This document shows positions 8,339 through 16,424 of a stretch of 34,551 bases of DNA, one piece after another (positions within the stretch are counted from its first letter, which is position 1; the number at the start of each line of letters is the position of its first letter). The stretch covers positions 1 to 34,551 of the forward strand of contig JAUWMD010000001.1 in NCBI GenBank assembly GCA_030613345.1, in the 5' to 3' direction. The stretch is from Candidatus Krumholzibacteriota bacterium. Its GTDB lineage: Bacteria > Krumholzibacteriota > Krumholzibacteriia > Krumholzibacteriales > Krumholzibacteriaceae. The translations under genes and the position numbers were made by a program. Under the pieces are notes generated by a model, which saw nothing but the letters and a program-made list of their open reading frames with translations, was not told where the DNA came from and did not search any database.

Positions 8339-9280
8339 TTACCTCTCGCTCCTTACCGGTGACAGTTCTTTCATGAGGTTTTTTGCCAGCTCGTTTTCCG
8401 GATCGAGCCTGAGTACAAGGTCGAGATTCTTCCTCGATTCCTCCCGTGCACCCTTCTCGTAGAGCGAAAGAGCGAGATTGAGTCTCGCCTTGAGATATTC
8501 CGGGTTTATCTTGAGAGCTGTCTCAAATTCCATTATCGCGTCGTCGGTCGACCCGGTATTGGCATAGGCAATACCGAGCATGTTGTGCAGGTCGGGATAG
8601 TCAGGGTGAAGAGAAAGGGACTTCCTGAGCTCGGCAAGAGCGAAGTCGTAATCGCCGTTCTGTATCGATTCGAGAGCGAGCTGCTTGCTGACCTGCGAGG
8701 AGGAAGGTCTCTCTTCGAGAAGCTTCCAGAAGAGATCCCTGATATCCTCGTTGCCGGGATCGTTGTTCACCATTCCATTGAGCTCCTGTACCTGCTCGAT
8801 GAAGAACGCGGGAGATGCCGAGAGGCTGCGAACTAGTTCCTCAGTGGAGCGATCATACTTGCCGTCGAGCCAGTAACTCCTGGACAGCAGAACGCGCGCC
8901 TTGAAATAGTTCGGGTTGATCACCAGGGCCCTCTTGAGGCTTTCCCTCGAATTGACCCTGTTGCCCGCCTTTTCGTAGAGCTTCCCGAGTCCGTAATGGA
9001 CGTCGGCGTATTTCGGCTGGAGCTCGATCGCCTTCTCGAGCTGTTCGGCGGCGGCAGAGGTTTCACCATCGACGTCGAGTTTCTTCGAATACTCGATGTA
9101 CGATTCGACCATGTACATCCGGATCAGTTCCTGATCCCTGCCTGCGCTCAGTTCACCCGGGTGGTCGAGGTATGCTTCGAATTCTCGGCATGCCTTCCTG
9201 TAATCGCCCTTGTTGAGAAACCCTATGGCTTTTTTAAGGTTGTTTTTCGGGAGAAACCTGAGGAATCTTTCAACGAACAT
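8339..9280 (-). CDS. TPR-repeat protein
   Basis: 313 aa made almost entirely of tetratricopeptide repeats, seen as the spaced pattern of GDY..A...FE.AL..P. Clear units include AAEQLEKAIELQPKYADVHY, the following SRESLKRALVINPNYFKARV, a middle pair around 210-245 and DAIMEFETALKINPEYLKA near 255-275. It has no signal peptide or membrane segment, so it is a cytoplasmic protein-protein interaction scaffold. ATG 9280 is preceded by GGAAGG at about eight bases. It is the first gene of a three-gene unit with the DnaJ-TPR gene (no gap) and the PQQ membrane protein (78-base gap). The joint function is not known. Confidence 0.85.
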   Translation of the reverse strand: MFVERFLRFLPKNNLKKAIGFLNKGDYRKACREFEAYLDHPGELSAGRDQELIRMYMVESYIEYSKKLDVDGETSAAAEQLEKAIELQPKYADVHYGLGKLYEKAGNRVNSRESLKRALVINPNYFKARVLLSRSYWLDGKYDRSTEELVRSLSASPAFFIEQVQELNGMVNNDPGNEDIRDLFWKLLEERPSSSQVSKQLALESIQNGDYDFALAELRKSLSLHPDYPDLHNMLGIAYANTGSTDDAIMEFETALKINPEYLKARLNLALSLYEKGAREESRKNLDLVLRLDPENELAKNLMKELSPVRSER

Positions 9281-9358
9281 TTTATCTGACCTTCCTTGCC
9301 TCTCTCGCGGATCTTGTCTCTTCAGGACACCCCTCGCGGAAAGATTAGCAAGTCACAG

Positions 9359-9388
9359 GCCAAACCGAACGATATGAAGCGGTTCGGC
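9359..9388 (-). promoter_or_regulatory. stem-loop in the leader of the TPR-DnaJ-PQQ operon
   Basis: As minus-strand RNA, bases 9388-9380 pair with 9367-9359 over nine base pairs including one G-U, with a 12-base loop. The G-U pair would be an A-C mismatch on the plus strand, so the fold fits minus-strand transcription. It lies between the predicted promoter and the gene, has no U-run, and is therefore not a terminator. Function unknown. Confidence 0.4.
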
Positions 9389-9406
9389 TTTCAACTCTCA
9401 ATTGCT

Positions 9407-9415
9407 ATTATACCA
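9407..9415 (-). promoter_or_regulatory. extended -10 promoter for the TPR-DnaJ-PQQ operon
   Basis: TGG-TATAAT (9415-9407) is a perfect extended -10. No good -35 is present at 16-18 bases; CATTTG is at 17. Transcription would start near 9400, giving a leader of about 120 bases that contains the 9359-9388 stem-loop. The rest of the 280-base gap between this operon and the Slt gene (9281-9560) shows no coding sequence. Confidence 0.55.
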
Positions 9416-9560
9416 ATAGATTGTATGAACAAATGATCCTGGGTGCGGGGCATGGATGCGTGTCCGGCGAATCACCTGACAGGATAAATGCCGTATTGAT
9501 GAAAATTCTGACACATTACTGGAGGTAACGCTTGCATTCTGCAAAGGTTGCACCGGAGCG

Positions 9561-11588
9561 TCACTCACCGTAACGGGAGGTCTGTTCGCCATATGCCGCC
9601 ATCGAGTCGAGAGCCCGGCGGACATACCGCCTCGTCTCCGAAGGACCGATGAGCTCGAGTGCGGCGAGCGGATCGGTCTGCGGTCTGAACTTTTTCTTCC
9701 AGCTCCTCATTCGCCCGTGACCGGCGTTGTAGGCGGCCAGCGCTGCAACTATGGACCCTTCGGCACGGTCGAGAAGGAATCGAAGATACCAGCATCCTGC
9801 GGCGACGTTGAAGCCGGGATCTCTCAGATCAGATACCATAACAACCGTCCTTCCGATCTTCCCTCCTATCCACTCTCCTGTCGAAGGCATGATCTGCATC
9901 AAGCCGTAGGCGCCCGCTGGCGATATGATGTTCTCGTCGAACCTGCTTTCCTCCCTGATCACCGCAAGCACCATCTCCGGCGGCAGGTTTTGCTTATCAG
10001 AGCCTTCGTCGATCTCGCAGCCGTACGCGAAAGGGTAGAGGAATTCGATGTAATCCTCCCTTCCGGCAAATAAATCGGTATTATCAACCGCCAGCTCCAG
10101 GCAGAGGCTCTCGATCCCTGCTTCTTTCGCCTCCCGGTAAATGATCACGATACCGTTCGCCCTGTTCTGCCCTTCGAGCGCTGCTATATAGGCACGGGCG
10201 CAGTCGGTGGATGCCGACTTCATGCCCTCACGGGCAAAATACCTGAAGGCCCCGAGAGAATGATGATAAACGGACTTGCCGGTCCCGGCAAACGGCGTCT
10301 TACGTGTGGTGATCTCCAGCAGACTGATCGCGGGAATGTCTGTCCTATCCAGGTCTACAGTAAGAAACTCCGGTCCATCCTCCAGCGCCCTTGTGTAAAA
10401 CGACTGCGCGGATTCCTCTCTCAGTATCATCGCATGATCCGAACGCAGCAGCTCGTCGCCGCAGGTCCTGACGATCCAGTAAAGATACGCCGCCCGGAGC
10501 CTGCCACTGACACCCTGAAGGTTGTCGATCAGAACCGCGCATGCCTCGCTCTTTTTCCCCATCCTGTCGAGAGAGACCGCCATTCCGAGGACCGACTCTC
10601 TGCCGATCAGGGTCTTCGGCCCCGCATCCGCAATTCTCTTCCATGTATCTACGGCTGCATCCCACTCGCCGGACGCCACCTCGATCCTGGCCGCCCTGTC
10701 AGTAGACATCTCTCCGAGAGGGTCGTCCGGATAGTAAAGGCCGTACATCCTGTAACTGACCGAAGATCCCCTGAATCTCTTCATCCTGTACTGAAGGGCG
10801 GCAAACCGCTGAAGCGATTTCTTCTTTCCTTCAACCGGGCAGGTCCCGGATCGAAAGATCGACATGTAGCACGCCAGTGCTTCCGATCTTTTTCCGGAAA
10901 CGGCAAGCAGATCGGCTTCGAGAATATCCGCCAGCCAGGAGTATTCTCCCGTTGAATCGACCAGTCCGATGAGACGTTTCGCAGTAGCGACGTCTCCGGC
11001 CGATATTGCCTCCGAGGCAAAAGTTGCTATTGTTTCGCGGGAGACTCCCCGCGCATATAAAGTTCCATCGACAGCCAACTCGTTCAGTATTCCCATTGCC
11101 TCCTCACCCGGCCTGCCTTGTGCTGCGAGTGTGATGCATGATGACGCTGCGGAGCTGTCTCCGATTTCGAAATAATGGCGGCCCATGAGCAGCAGAGAAC
11201 GGGGAGCGAGAAACAGGGGGAGTTCATCGGTTAAGAAGGGAAGGGCGATCTCCGGTCCTCCGCACAGGATGGCGATGTCTATCAGCCGCCCGCCCGCGGG
11301 ATGACCCTTCGCCTCACCGGAAAATACCAGGCGTGACGCCGATACCGCCCGTTCGGCGGCGCTGGCGCTGTCTCCGGCAGCGAGGAACGCTTCCGCCCTC
11401 ACGAAAAGCCTGTATGCCTCGAGCCAGGGATTTGATTGTCGAACGGTCGAGAGTTTCAGCGCCGTGTCGAAGCTGTCATATTCGAGCGCCCTCATCGCGT
11501 CTGCCAGGGAATTTCCCATGGCGCAACCGCCCGGCACGCAAAGAAAAGCGGTCATCCAGATCAGAAGAAGTCTTTTCCCAGTGATCAT
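9561..11588 (-). CDS. Slt70-type soluble lytic murein transglycosylase
   Basis: 675 aa. Cleaves the MurNAc-GlcNAc bond of peptidoglycan, forming 1,6-anhydro-MurNAc. The C-terminal GH23 domain (about 535-645) shows the catalytic Glu in REESRF (about E547), GAYGLMQIMPST, the AAYNAGHGR motif and the closing ETRRYVRRAL. The long N-terminal part (about 30-500) is alpha-helical, consistent with the superhelical U-domain of Slt70. An N-terminal export signal is present (LLLIWMTAFLCVPGGC). The Cys could carry lipid, but the lipobox (VPGGC) is poor, so the protein may be a plain secreted form. Start ATG 11588. It follows guaA after 48 bases and is probably co-transcribed with the purine genes, an unexpected partner. 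Confidence 0.92.
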   Translation of the reverse strand: MITGKRLLLIWMTAFLCVPGGCAMGNSLADAMRALEYDSFDTALKLSTVRQSNPWLEAYRLFVRAEAFLAAGDSASAAERAVSASRLVFSGEAKGHPAGGRLIDIAILCGGPEIALPFLTDELPLFLAPRSLLLMGRHYFEIGDSSAASSCITLAAQGRPGEEAMGILNELAVDGTLYARGVSRETIATFASEAISAGDVATAKRLIGLVDSTGEYSWLADILEADLLAVSGKRSEALACYMSIFRSGTCPVEGKKKSLQRFAALQYRMKRFRGSSVSYRMYGLYYPDDPLGEMSTDRAARIEVASGEWDAAVDTWKRIADAGPKTLIGRESVLGMAVSLDRMGKKSEACAVLIDNLQGVSGRLRAAYLYWIVRTCGDELLRSDHAMILREESAQSFYTRALEDGPEFLTVDLDRTDIPAISLLEITTRKTPFAGTGKSVYHHSLGAFRYFAREGMKSASTDCARAYIAALEGQNRANGIVIIYREAKEAGIESLCLELAVDNTDLFAGREDYIEFLYPFAYGCEIDEGSDKQNLPPEMVLAVIREESRFDENIISPAGAYGLMQIMPSTGEWIGGKIGRTVVMVSDLRDPGFNVAAGCWYLRFLLDRAEGSIVAALAAYNAGHGRMRSWKKKFRPQTDPLAALELIGPSETRRYVRRALDSMAAYGEQTSRYGE

Positions 11589-11636
11589 AGTAATCGGGAT
11601 ACTGGCAAGAGTAGTGCCGAAGTCTTCGCCCCCGGA

Positions 11637-13187
11637 TCATTCCCATTCGATCGTGCTGGGAGGCTTGGAACTGATGTCGTATACGACCCTGTTGACCCCG
11701 TCGACCTTGTTGATTATTTCGTTCGCGATATCCTGCAGAAAGTCGTAAGGGAGCCTTGCCCAGTCGGCCGTCATCCCGTCGGTGCTCGTCACCGCCCTGA
11801 GAACCGCGGCCTTTTGGTAGGTACGCTCGTCCCCCATCACGCCTACGCTTCTAACGGGAAGCAGTACCGCGAACGCCTGCCAGACATCGTCGTAAAGGCC
11901 CTCGCGCCTTAGGCCGTCTATGAAGATCCTGTCGACCCTGCGCAGAAGATCGAGGTCTTCCCTGACGATCGCTCCGGGGACCCTGACCGCCAGACCTGGT
12001 CCGGGGAAGGGGTGGCGCTCTATCTGGACGGCCGGCAGATCGAGGAACTTCCCCACCTCCCTGACCTCGTCCTTGAAGAGAAGAGAGAGCGGCTCGATCA
12101 GTTCGAAGCTCATCTCGTCGGGAAGGCCTCCTACATTGTGGTGTGACTTGATAGTATCGGAAGGCCCGAACGTCGACCTGCTCTCGATCACGTCGGGATA
12201 GAGTGTCCCCTGGGCGAGGAAGGCGAAGGGTCCGTGCTTCTCGCTTTCCCTCTCGAATATGTCGATGAAAGCAGTACCGATTATCTTTCTCTTTTCCTCC
12301 GGGTCGGTGATGCCGTTGAGCCTCGAGAGAAATTCGTCTGCCGCGTCCACGAATACCAGATCGGTAGTGAGGCAGCCGGCAAGTATCTCCCGAACCTCTT
12401 CCGCCTCGTTTTCCCTCAGGAGTCCGTTGTCGACGAATACCGGGACGAGCTGCTTTCCAATTGCGCGGTCGACCAGCGCGGCCATCACCGAGCTGTCTAC
12501 CCCTCCGCTGACGGCGCAGAGCACCCTTGCGTCGCCTACCCTCTCCCTGATGCGCAACACTTCCAGCTCGACGAACGATTTTGAGCTCCACACCTTGTCG
12601 CAGCAGCAGATCTCGAAGAGGAAATTCTGCAGTATCTCGATTCCATTCTCCGTGTGGAATACCTCGGGATGGAACTGCAGGCCGTATATCCGTTCCTCGT
12701 CGTTGCTCATTGCGGCAATCGGGCAGCCGACAGACGATGCGATCGCCCTGAAACCGGCCGGGATCGACTTGAGGCGAACGCCGTGGCTCATCCAGACCTT
12801 CTGCTCAACGGGAGTTCCCCTGAAGAGGGCGGAATCTGTATCGGCCTCGATCTTGGTGTGTCCGTACTCCCTGTGGTCGGCCCTCTCGAGTTCGGCGCCC
12901 TTCATCTGGGATATGAGCTGCATGCCGTAACATATTCCAAGTACGGGGACTCCGAGCGAGTATATATCCACTTCCAGGCGAAGAGCGTTTTCCTCGGTCA
13001 GGTCGGCCGGGCCACCGGACAGGACGAGTCCTTTAGGGTTTTCGGCCATGATCTCTTCGATCCCTGCTGAATGTGGCAGGATGACTGAGAATACACTCTC
13101 TGCCCTGATCCTGCGTGCGATCAGCTGGGTGTACTGCGATCCAAAATCGAGGATGACAATAGATTCGCCTTCCCACTCCCTCTTCAT
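11637..13187 (-). CDS. guaA: GMP synthase (glutamine-hydrolysing)
   Basis: Converts XMP to GMP with ATP and glutamine in the cytoplasm. 516 aa, normal length. The class I glutamine amidotransferase half has the nucleophile C86 (LGICYGMQ) and its partners H173 and E175 (QFHPEV). The synthetase half has the PP-loop SGGVDSS (227-233), and the dimerisation domain ends in the family-typical PPSTIEWE. Start ATG 13187. It follows purH by 15 bases, so it belongs to the purN-purC-purH-guaA unit, which would supply IMP and carry it on to GMP. The enzyme that makes XMP (guaB) is not in the window. Confidence 0.98.
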   Translation of the reverse strand: MKREWEGESIVILDFGSQYTQLIARRIRAESVFSVILPHSAGIEEIMAENPKGLVLSGGPADLTEENALRLEVDIYSLGVPVLGICYGMQLISQMKGAELERADHREYGHTKIEADTDSALFRGTPVEQKVWMSHGVRLKSIPAGFRAIASSVGCPIAAMSNDEERIYGLQFHPEVFHTENGIEILQNFLFEICCCDKVWSSKSFVELEVLRIRERVGDARVLCAVSGGVDSSVMAALVDRAIGKQLVPVFVDNGLLRENEAEEVREILAGCLTTDLVFVDAADEFLSRLNGITDPEEKRKIIGTAFIDIFERESEKHGPFAFLAQGTLYPDVIESRSTFGPSDTIKSHHNVGGLPDEMSFELIEPLSLLFKDEVREVGKFLDLPAVQIERHPFPGPGLAVRVPGAIVREDLDLLRRVDRIFIDGLRREGLYDDVWQAFAVLLPVRSVGVMGDERTYQKAAVLRAVTSTDGMTADWARLPYDFLQDIANEIINKVDGVNRVVYDISSKPPSTIEWE

Positions 13188-13202
13188 ACGCGTATCCTAC
13201 TC

Positions 13203-14765
13203 CTAGTGTCTGAAATGCCTTCTGCCAGTTATCGCCATCGTTACTCCGAGGCTCTCGGCAGCTGCGATGACTTCATCGTCCCTTATCGATCCTCCGGGCT
13301 GGATGATGCATCTCACCCCCGCCTTTACGAGAGTCTCGACTCCATCCGGGAAGGGGAAAAACGCGTCGGACCCGGCTGATGAACCCTCTATCGGCATCGC
13401 TTCCCTCTGTGCCTTGTCGACCGCTATCCTGCAGGAATCGACCCTGCTCATCTGGCCTGCGCCCACGCCGACCGTACCGAGGGAATCGCAGATGACGATC
13501 CCGTTCGACTTCATGTGCTTTACTACCTTCCACGAGAGGCGCATCGCCTTCTCCTCATCGTGAGAGGGTTTTCTCGATGTGACGATCTCAAGTTTCTCTA
13601 TCTCGGGGAATCCTGTGTCTCTTTCCTGGACGAGAAGCATCGGCCCGGCCTCCCTGTATACAAGACCGGAGATATCCCTGTCCCACTCCTCTTCCGGGAT
13701 GGTGATCAGCCTGAGGTTCTTTTTCTTTTTAAACGCCTCGAGAGCTTCCCCGGTGAATCCCCTGGCGAGTATGACCTCGACGAATCCTTTCCTGGAGGCG
13801 ACTGCGAACTTCTCGTCGATGATTCCGTTGACGGAGATGACGCTGCCGAACGCCGACACGGGATCGGTCTTTATCGCCCGCAGGAAACTCTCCCCGATAG
13901 TATTGCAGACCGACGCGCCGCATGGATTCATGTGTTTGAGGATCGCGCAGGCGTTCTCCCCGAGGTCCCGGGCGAGCAGAAACGCAGCCCACATGTCCTG
14001 GATATTGTTGAACGACAGTTCCTTCCCCTGGTGCTGAACGAACTCGTGAAACGACCCGGCTGGCGATTCATCGATGTAGAGGGCCGCCTTCTGGTGCGGG
14101 TTCTCGCCGTATCTCAACGAGCGCGACTTCCTGTAGATACCGATTCTCTCCTCCGGCATCTCCCCGGGCGCCTCGATGCTGTCGAACCAGGCGGAGATCG
14201 CCGTATCGTAAGAGGCAGTGTGATGAAATGCCTTCGACGCCAGCCTCCTTCGCGTATCGCCGGTAACGCTACCTTCGTTCGCGTCCATCTCCTCGAGGAC
14301 TTTCGCGTAATCCGACGGATCGGTCACGACCGATACGGAATCGTGATTCTTTGCCGCCGACCTGATGAGAGTTGGTCCGCCTATGTCGATCTGCTCAACT
14401 ATGTCCTTCTCTGAAAGACACGGATCAGAGGCCGCTTCCCTGAAACGGTACAGGTTGACCGCAACCAGGTCGATCAGGCCTATCCCCAGCTCAGAGGCTT
14501 TATCGATGTGTTCCTTCTTGCTCCTGTCTGCGAGGATACCTCCATGAACCTTCGGGTGAAGGGTCTTTACGCGTCCGTCCATGCATTCGGGAAATCCGGT
14601 CACGTCGCTTATTCCGGTAACCTCTATCCCGGCTTCCCTTATTGTCCTGGCGGTCCCTCCTGAGGCAATGATCTCGATCCCCCTCCCGGCGAGTGACCGC
14701 GCGAAATCGATTACTCCTGTCTTGTCCGTAACGCTTATCAGAGCCCTCTCGATCTTACGGTTCAT
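13203..14765 (-). CDS. purH: bifunctional AICAR transformylase / IMP cyclohydrolase
   Basis: Catalyses the last two steps to IMP: formyl transfer from 10-formyl-THF to AICAR, then ring closure. 520 aa, usual length. The N-terminal MGS-like cyclohydrolase domain (about 1-150) has ALISVTDKTGV, ASGGTARTIREAG and VKTLHPKVHGGIL. The C-terminal transformylase domain has SLRYGENPHQKAALY, the KHMNPCGAS loop with the essential Lys-His pair, and GSDAFFPFPDGVE, ending in GRRHFRH. The ATG at 14765 overlaps the purC stop as ATGA, so translation is coupled. guaA follows after 15 bases. Confidence 0.98.
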   Translation of the reverse strand: MNRKIERALISVTDKTGVIDFARSLAGRGIEIIASGGTARTIREAGIEVTGISDVTGFPECMDGRVKTLHPKVHGGILADRSKKEHIDKASELGIGLIDLVAVNLYRFREAASDPCLSEKDIVEQIDIGGPTLIRSAAKNHDSVSVVTDPSDYAKVLEEMDANEGSVTGDTRRRLASKAFHHTASYDTAISAWFDSIEAPGEMPEERIGIYRKSRSLRYGENPHQKAALYIDESPAGSFHEFVQHQGKELSFNNIQDMWAAFLLARDLGENACAILKHMNPCGASVCNTIGESFLRAIKTDPVSAFGSVISVNGIIDEKFAVASRKGFVEVILARGFTGEALEAFKKKKNLRLITIPEEEWDRDISGLVYREAGPMLLVQERDTGFPEIEKLEIVTSRKPSHDEEKAMRLSWKVVKHMKSNGIVICDSLGTVGVGAGQMSRVDSCRIAVDKAQREAMPIEGSSAGSDAFFPFPDGVETLVKAGVRCIIQPGGSIRDDEVIAAAESLGVTMAITGRRHFRH

Positions 14766-15658
14766 TTCATGTACCTCTTGATGTTGAGATCGGGAAACAG
14801 CATCTTCGCGGCCATAGCGTAACGTTCGCTCGTCTTCTCGACTATATCAGCGGGCAGTTCGGGAGCCGGTGGCTCATGGTCCCATCCGCTCTCGTCGAGA
14901 AAATCCCTGACGAACTGTTTGTCGAGGCTTTTCTGCTGATGCCCCGGCTCGTATTCGTCGATGAGCCAGAATCTCGAGGAATCAGGGGTCAGGATCTCGT
15001 CTATCACGATGATCTGATCATCGGTCACGCCGAACTCGAATTTCGTGTCTGCGATTATAATACCTCTGGATAGGGCGTATTCGCTCGCCCTCTCATACAG
15101 TTCCAGGCTCATATTCTCGAGCTCTCTCGCGGTCTTCTCACCGACGATCTTTGCCGCCTCCTCGATGGATATATTCTCGTCATGTCCCGAGTCCGCCTTC
15201 GTCGACGGCGTAAAGATCGGCTGCTCGAGCCTGTCGGAGTTCTTCAACCCGTCGGGAAGCCTTATTCCGCACACCCCACCTGTCTTCCGGTATTCCTTCC
15301 ATCCCGAACCTGAGATGTACCCTCGGACAATGCATTCGATGTCGAGCCTGTGAGCCTTCTTGACAAGCATCGACCTTCCAGCGAGCCTTTCGGGGAATCC
15401 GTTGAAAGGTTCCGGGAAATCGTCTACATCCACCGAGATCATGTGATTCGGGACGGTGTCGAACTTATCGAACCAGGCGGCCGAGATCGTGTTCAGTACT
15501 ATCCCCTTGCCCGGAATCGGAGTAGGTATCACCGAGTCGAACGCGGACACGCGATCGGATGCGACGATGATCAGCATCTCGCCCAGATCGTATATGTCCC
15601 TCACCTTGCCCCTGTATTCGGGAACGATCCCCGGCAGGCTGCTGTTATCATTATTCAT
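14762..15658 (-). CDS. purC: SAICAR synthetase
   Basis: Joins aspartate to CAIR in purine synthesis. 298 aa, the longer form of the family (the E. coli enzyme is 237 aa). Seen: YRGKVRDIYDLGEMLIIVASDRVSAFD at the start (given in part: GKVRDIYDLG, ASDRVSAFD), IECIVRGYISGSGWKEY, DTKFEFG and EILTPDSSRFW. These are nucleotide- and CAIR-binding segments. ATG 15658 lies inside the end of purN (eight-base overlap), and the stop overlaps the purH start. Three consecutive overlaps show a tightly coupled purN-purC-purH unit. Confidence 0.97.
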   Translation of the reverse strand: MNNDNSSLPGIVPEYRGKVRDIYDLGEMLIIVASDRVSAFDSVIPTPIPGKGIVLNTISAAWFDKFDTVPNHMISVDVDDFPEPFNGFPERLAGRSMLVKKAHRLDIECIVRGYISGSGWKEYRKTGGVCGIRLPDGLKNSDRLEQPIFTPSTKADSGHDENISIEEAAKIVGEKTARELENMSLELYERASEYALSRGIIIADTKFEFGVTDDQIIVIDEILTPDSSRFWLIDEYEPGHQQKSLDKQFVRDFLDESGWDHEPPAPELPADIVEKTSERYAMAAKMLFPDLNIKRYMK

Positions 15659-16274
15659 CGATTATCAGGACTCTCCTTCCATCGATCCTCAATCTTCCCG
15701 CGGCGTACAGCCGGACTGCCTCCGGATATGCCTTGTGTTCCTCGGCGAGTATCCTCTCGCTGAGCGAATCCTCGCTGTCGTCCTCCATCACGGAAACAAT
15801 CTTCTGTATTATTATCGGGCCTGTGTCGATTCCTGCGTCGACGAAGTGGACGGTGCACCCGGAATACCTGACGCCGTAATCGAGGGCTTGCTTCTGTCCG
15901 TGCAGACCCTTGAAACTCGGAAGCAGTGCCGGGTGGATATTGAGCATCCTGCCTGCGTATTCCTCAAGCAGCTTTCCCTTGACGATCCTCATGAATCCGG
16001 CAAGGCATACGAGCTCGACACCGCGTTCCCTGCAGAGACGGTACATTTCCTCACTCGATTCGGGGGACATCGATCCCCTTTTCGGGCCGCAGTCTATTAC
16101 TATGTTCTCGACGCCTGTCTCCCGCGCGAATACGAGCGCCCCGGCTTCCGCGTTGTCCGAGAAAAGGAGTGCTATCTCAGCGGGATAGCCCTCCTCCTGG
16201 CAGGCTCCTGCAAGCGCCCTGAAATTACTGCCACGTCCGGAAGCAAGTATCGCGATCTTCATCTTCTCTTTCAT
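15651..16274 (-). CDS. purN: phosphoribosylglycinamide formyltransferase (GART)
   Basis: Transfers the formyl group of 10-formyl-THF to GAR. About 207 aa. Seen: KIAILASGRGSNFRAL (phosphate loop), LNIHPALLPSFKG with the catalytic Asn and His, and HFVDAGIDTGPIII with the catalytic Asp. Start: ATG 16274 is chosen because GGGAG lies five bases upstream. GTG 16280 and ATG 16277 are too close to that site; ATG 16262 also begins a plausible protein but has no SD. First gene of the purine operon; a 142-base gap to comEC carries the predicted promoter. Confidence 0.96.
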   Translation of the reverse strand: MKEKMKIAILASGRGSNFRALAGACQEEGYPAEIALLFSDNAEAGALVFARETGVENIVIDCGPKRGSMSPESSEEMYRLCRERGVELVCLAGFMRIVKGKLLEEYAGRMLNIHPALLPSFKGLHGQKQALDYGVRYSGCTVHFVDAGIDTGPIIIQKIVSVMEDDSEDSLSERILAEEHKAYPEAVRLYAAGRLRIDGRRVLIIDE

Positions 16275-16395
16275 CATCACTCCCTGATGGAGGAAGCCGA
16301 ACCACGGAGTCTTGGCTGGCTGGATGGGGCCGCCGGGCCAGGCGATCTATCAGAAGCCCGGCGCCGTTTCCCGAACCGGACCCGATGATGGGTGG

Positions 16396-16424
16396 ATATT
16401 ATCCGTCGACTCTCTATCAGTCAA
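16396..16424 (-). promoter_or_regulatory. candidate promoter of the purine operon
   Basis: TTGACT (16424-16419), 17 bases and TAATAT (16401-16396). The -35 overlaps the stop codon of the ComEC-like gene. The leader to purN would be about 115 bases. I see no purine riboswitch or convincing PurR-type operator in it. Confidence 0.5.

Noticed and set aside
9398..9625. 75-aa minus-strand ORF between the Slt and TPR genes
   Set aside because: Overlaps the end of the Slt gene, begins inside it, and has no SD or domain.
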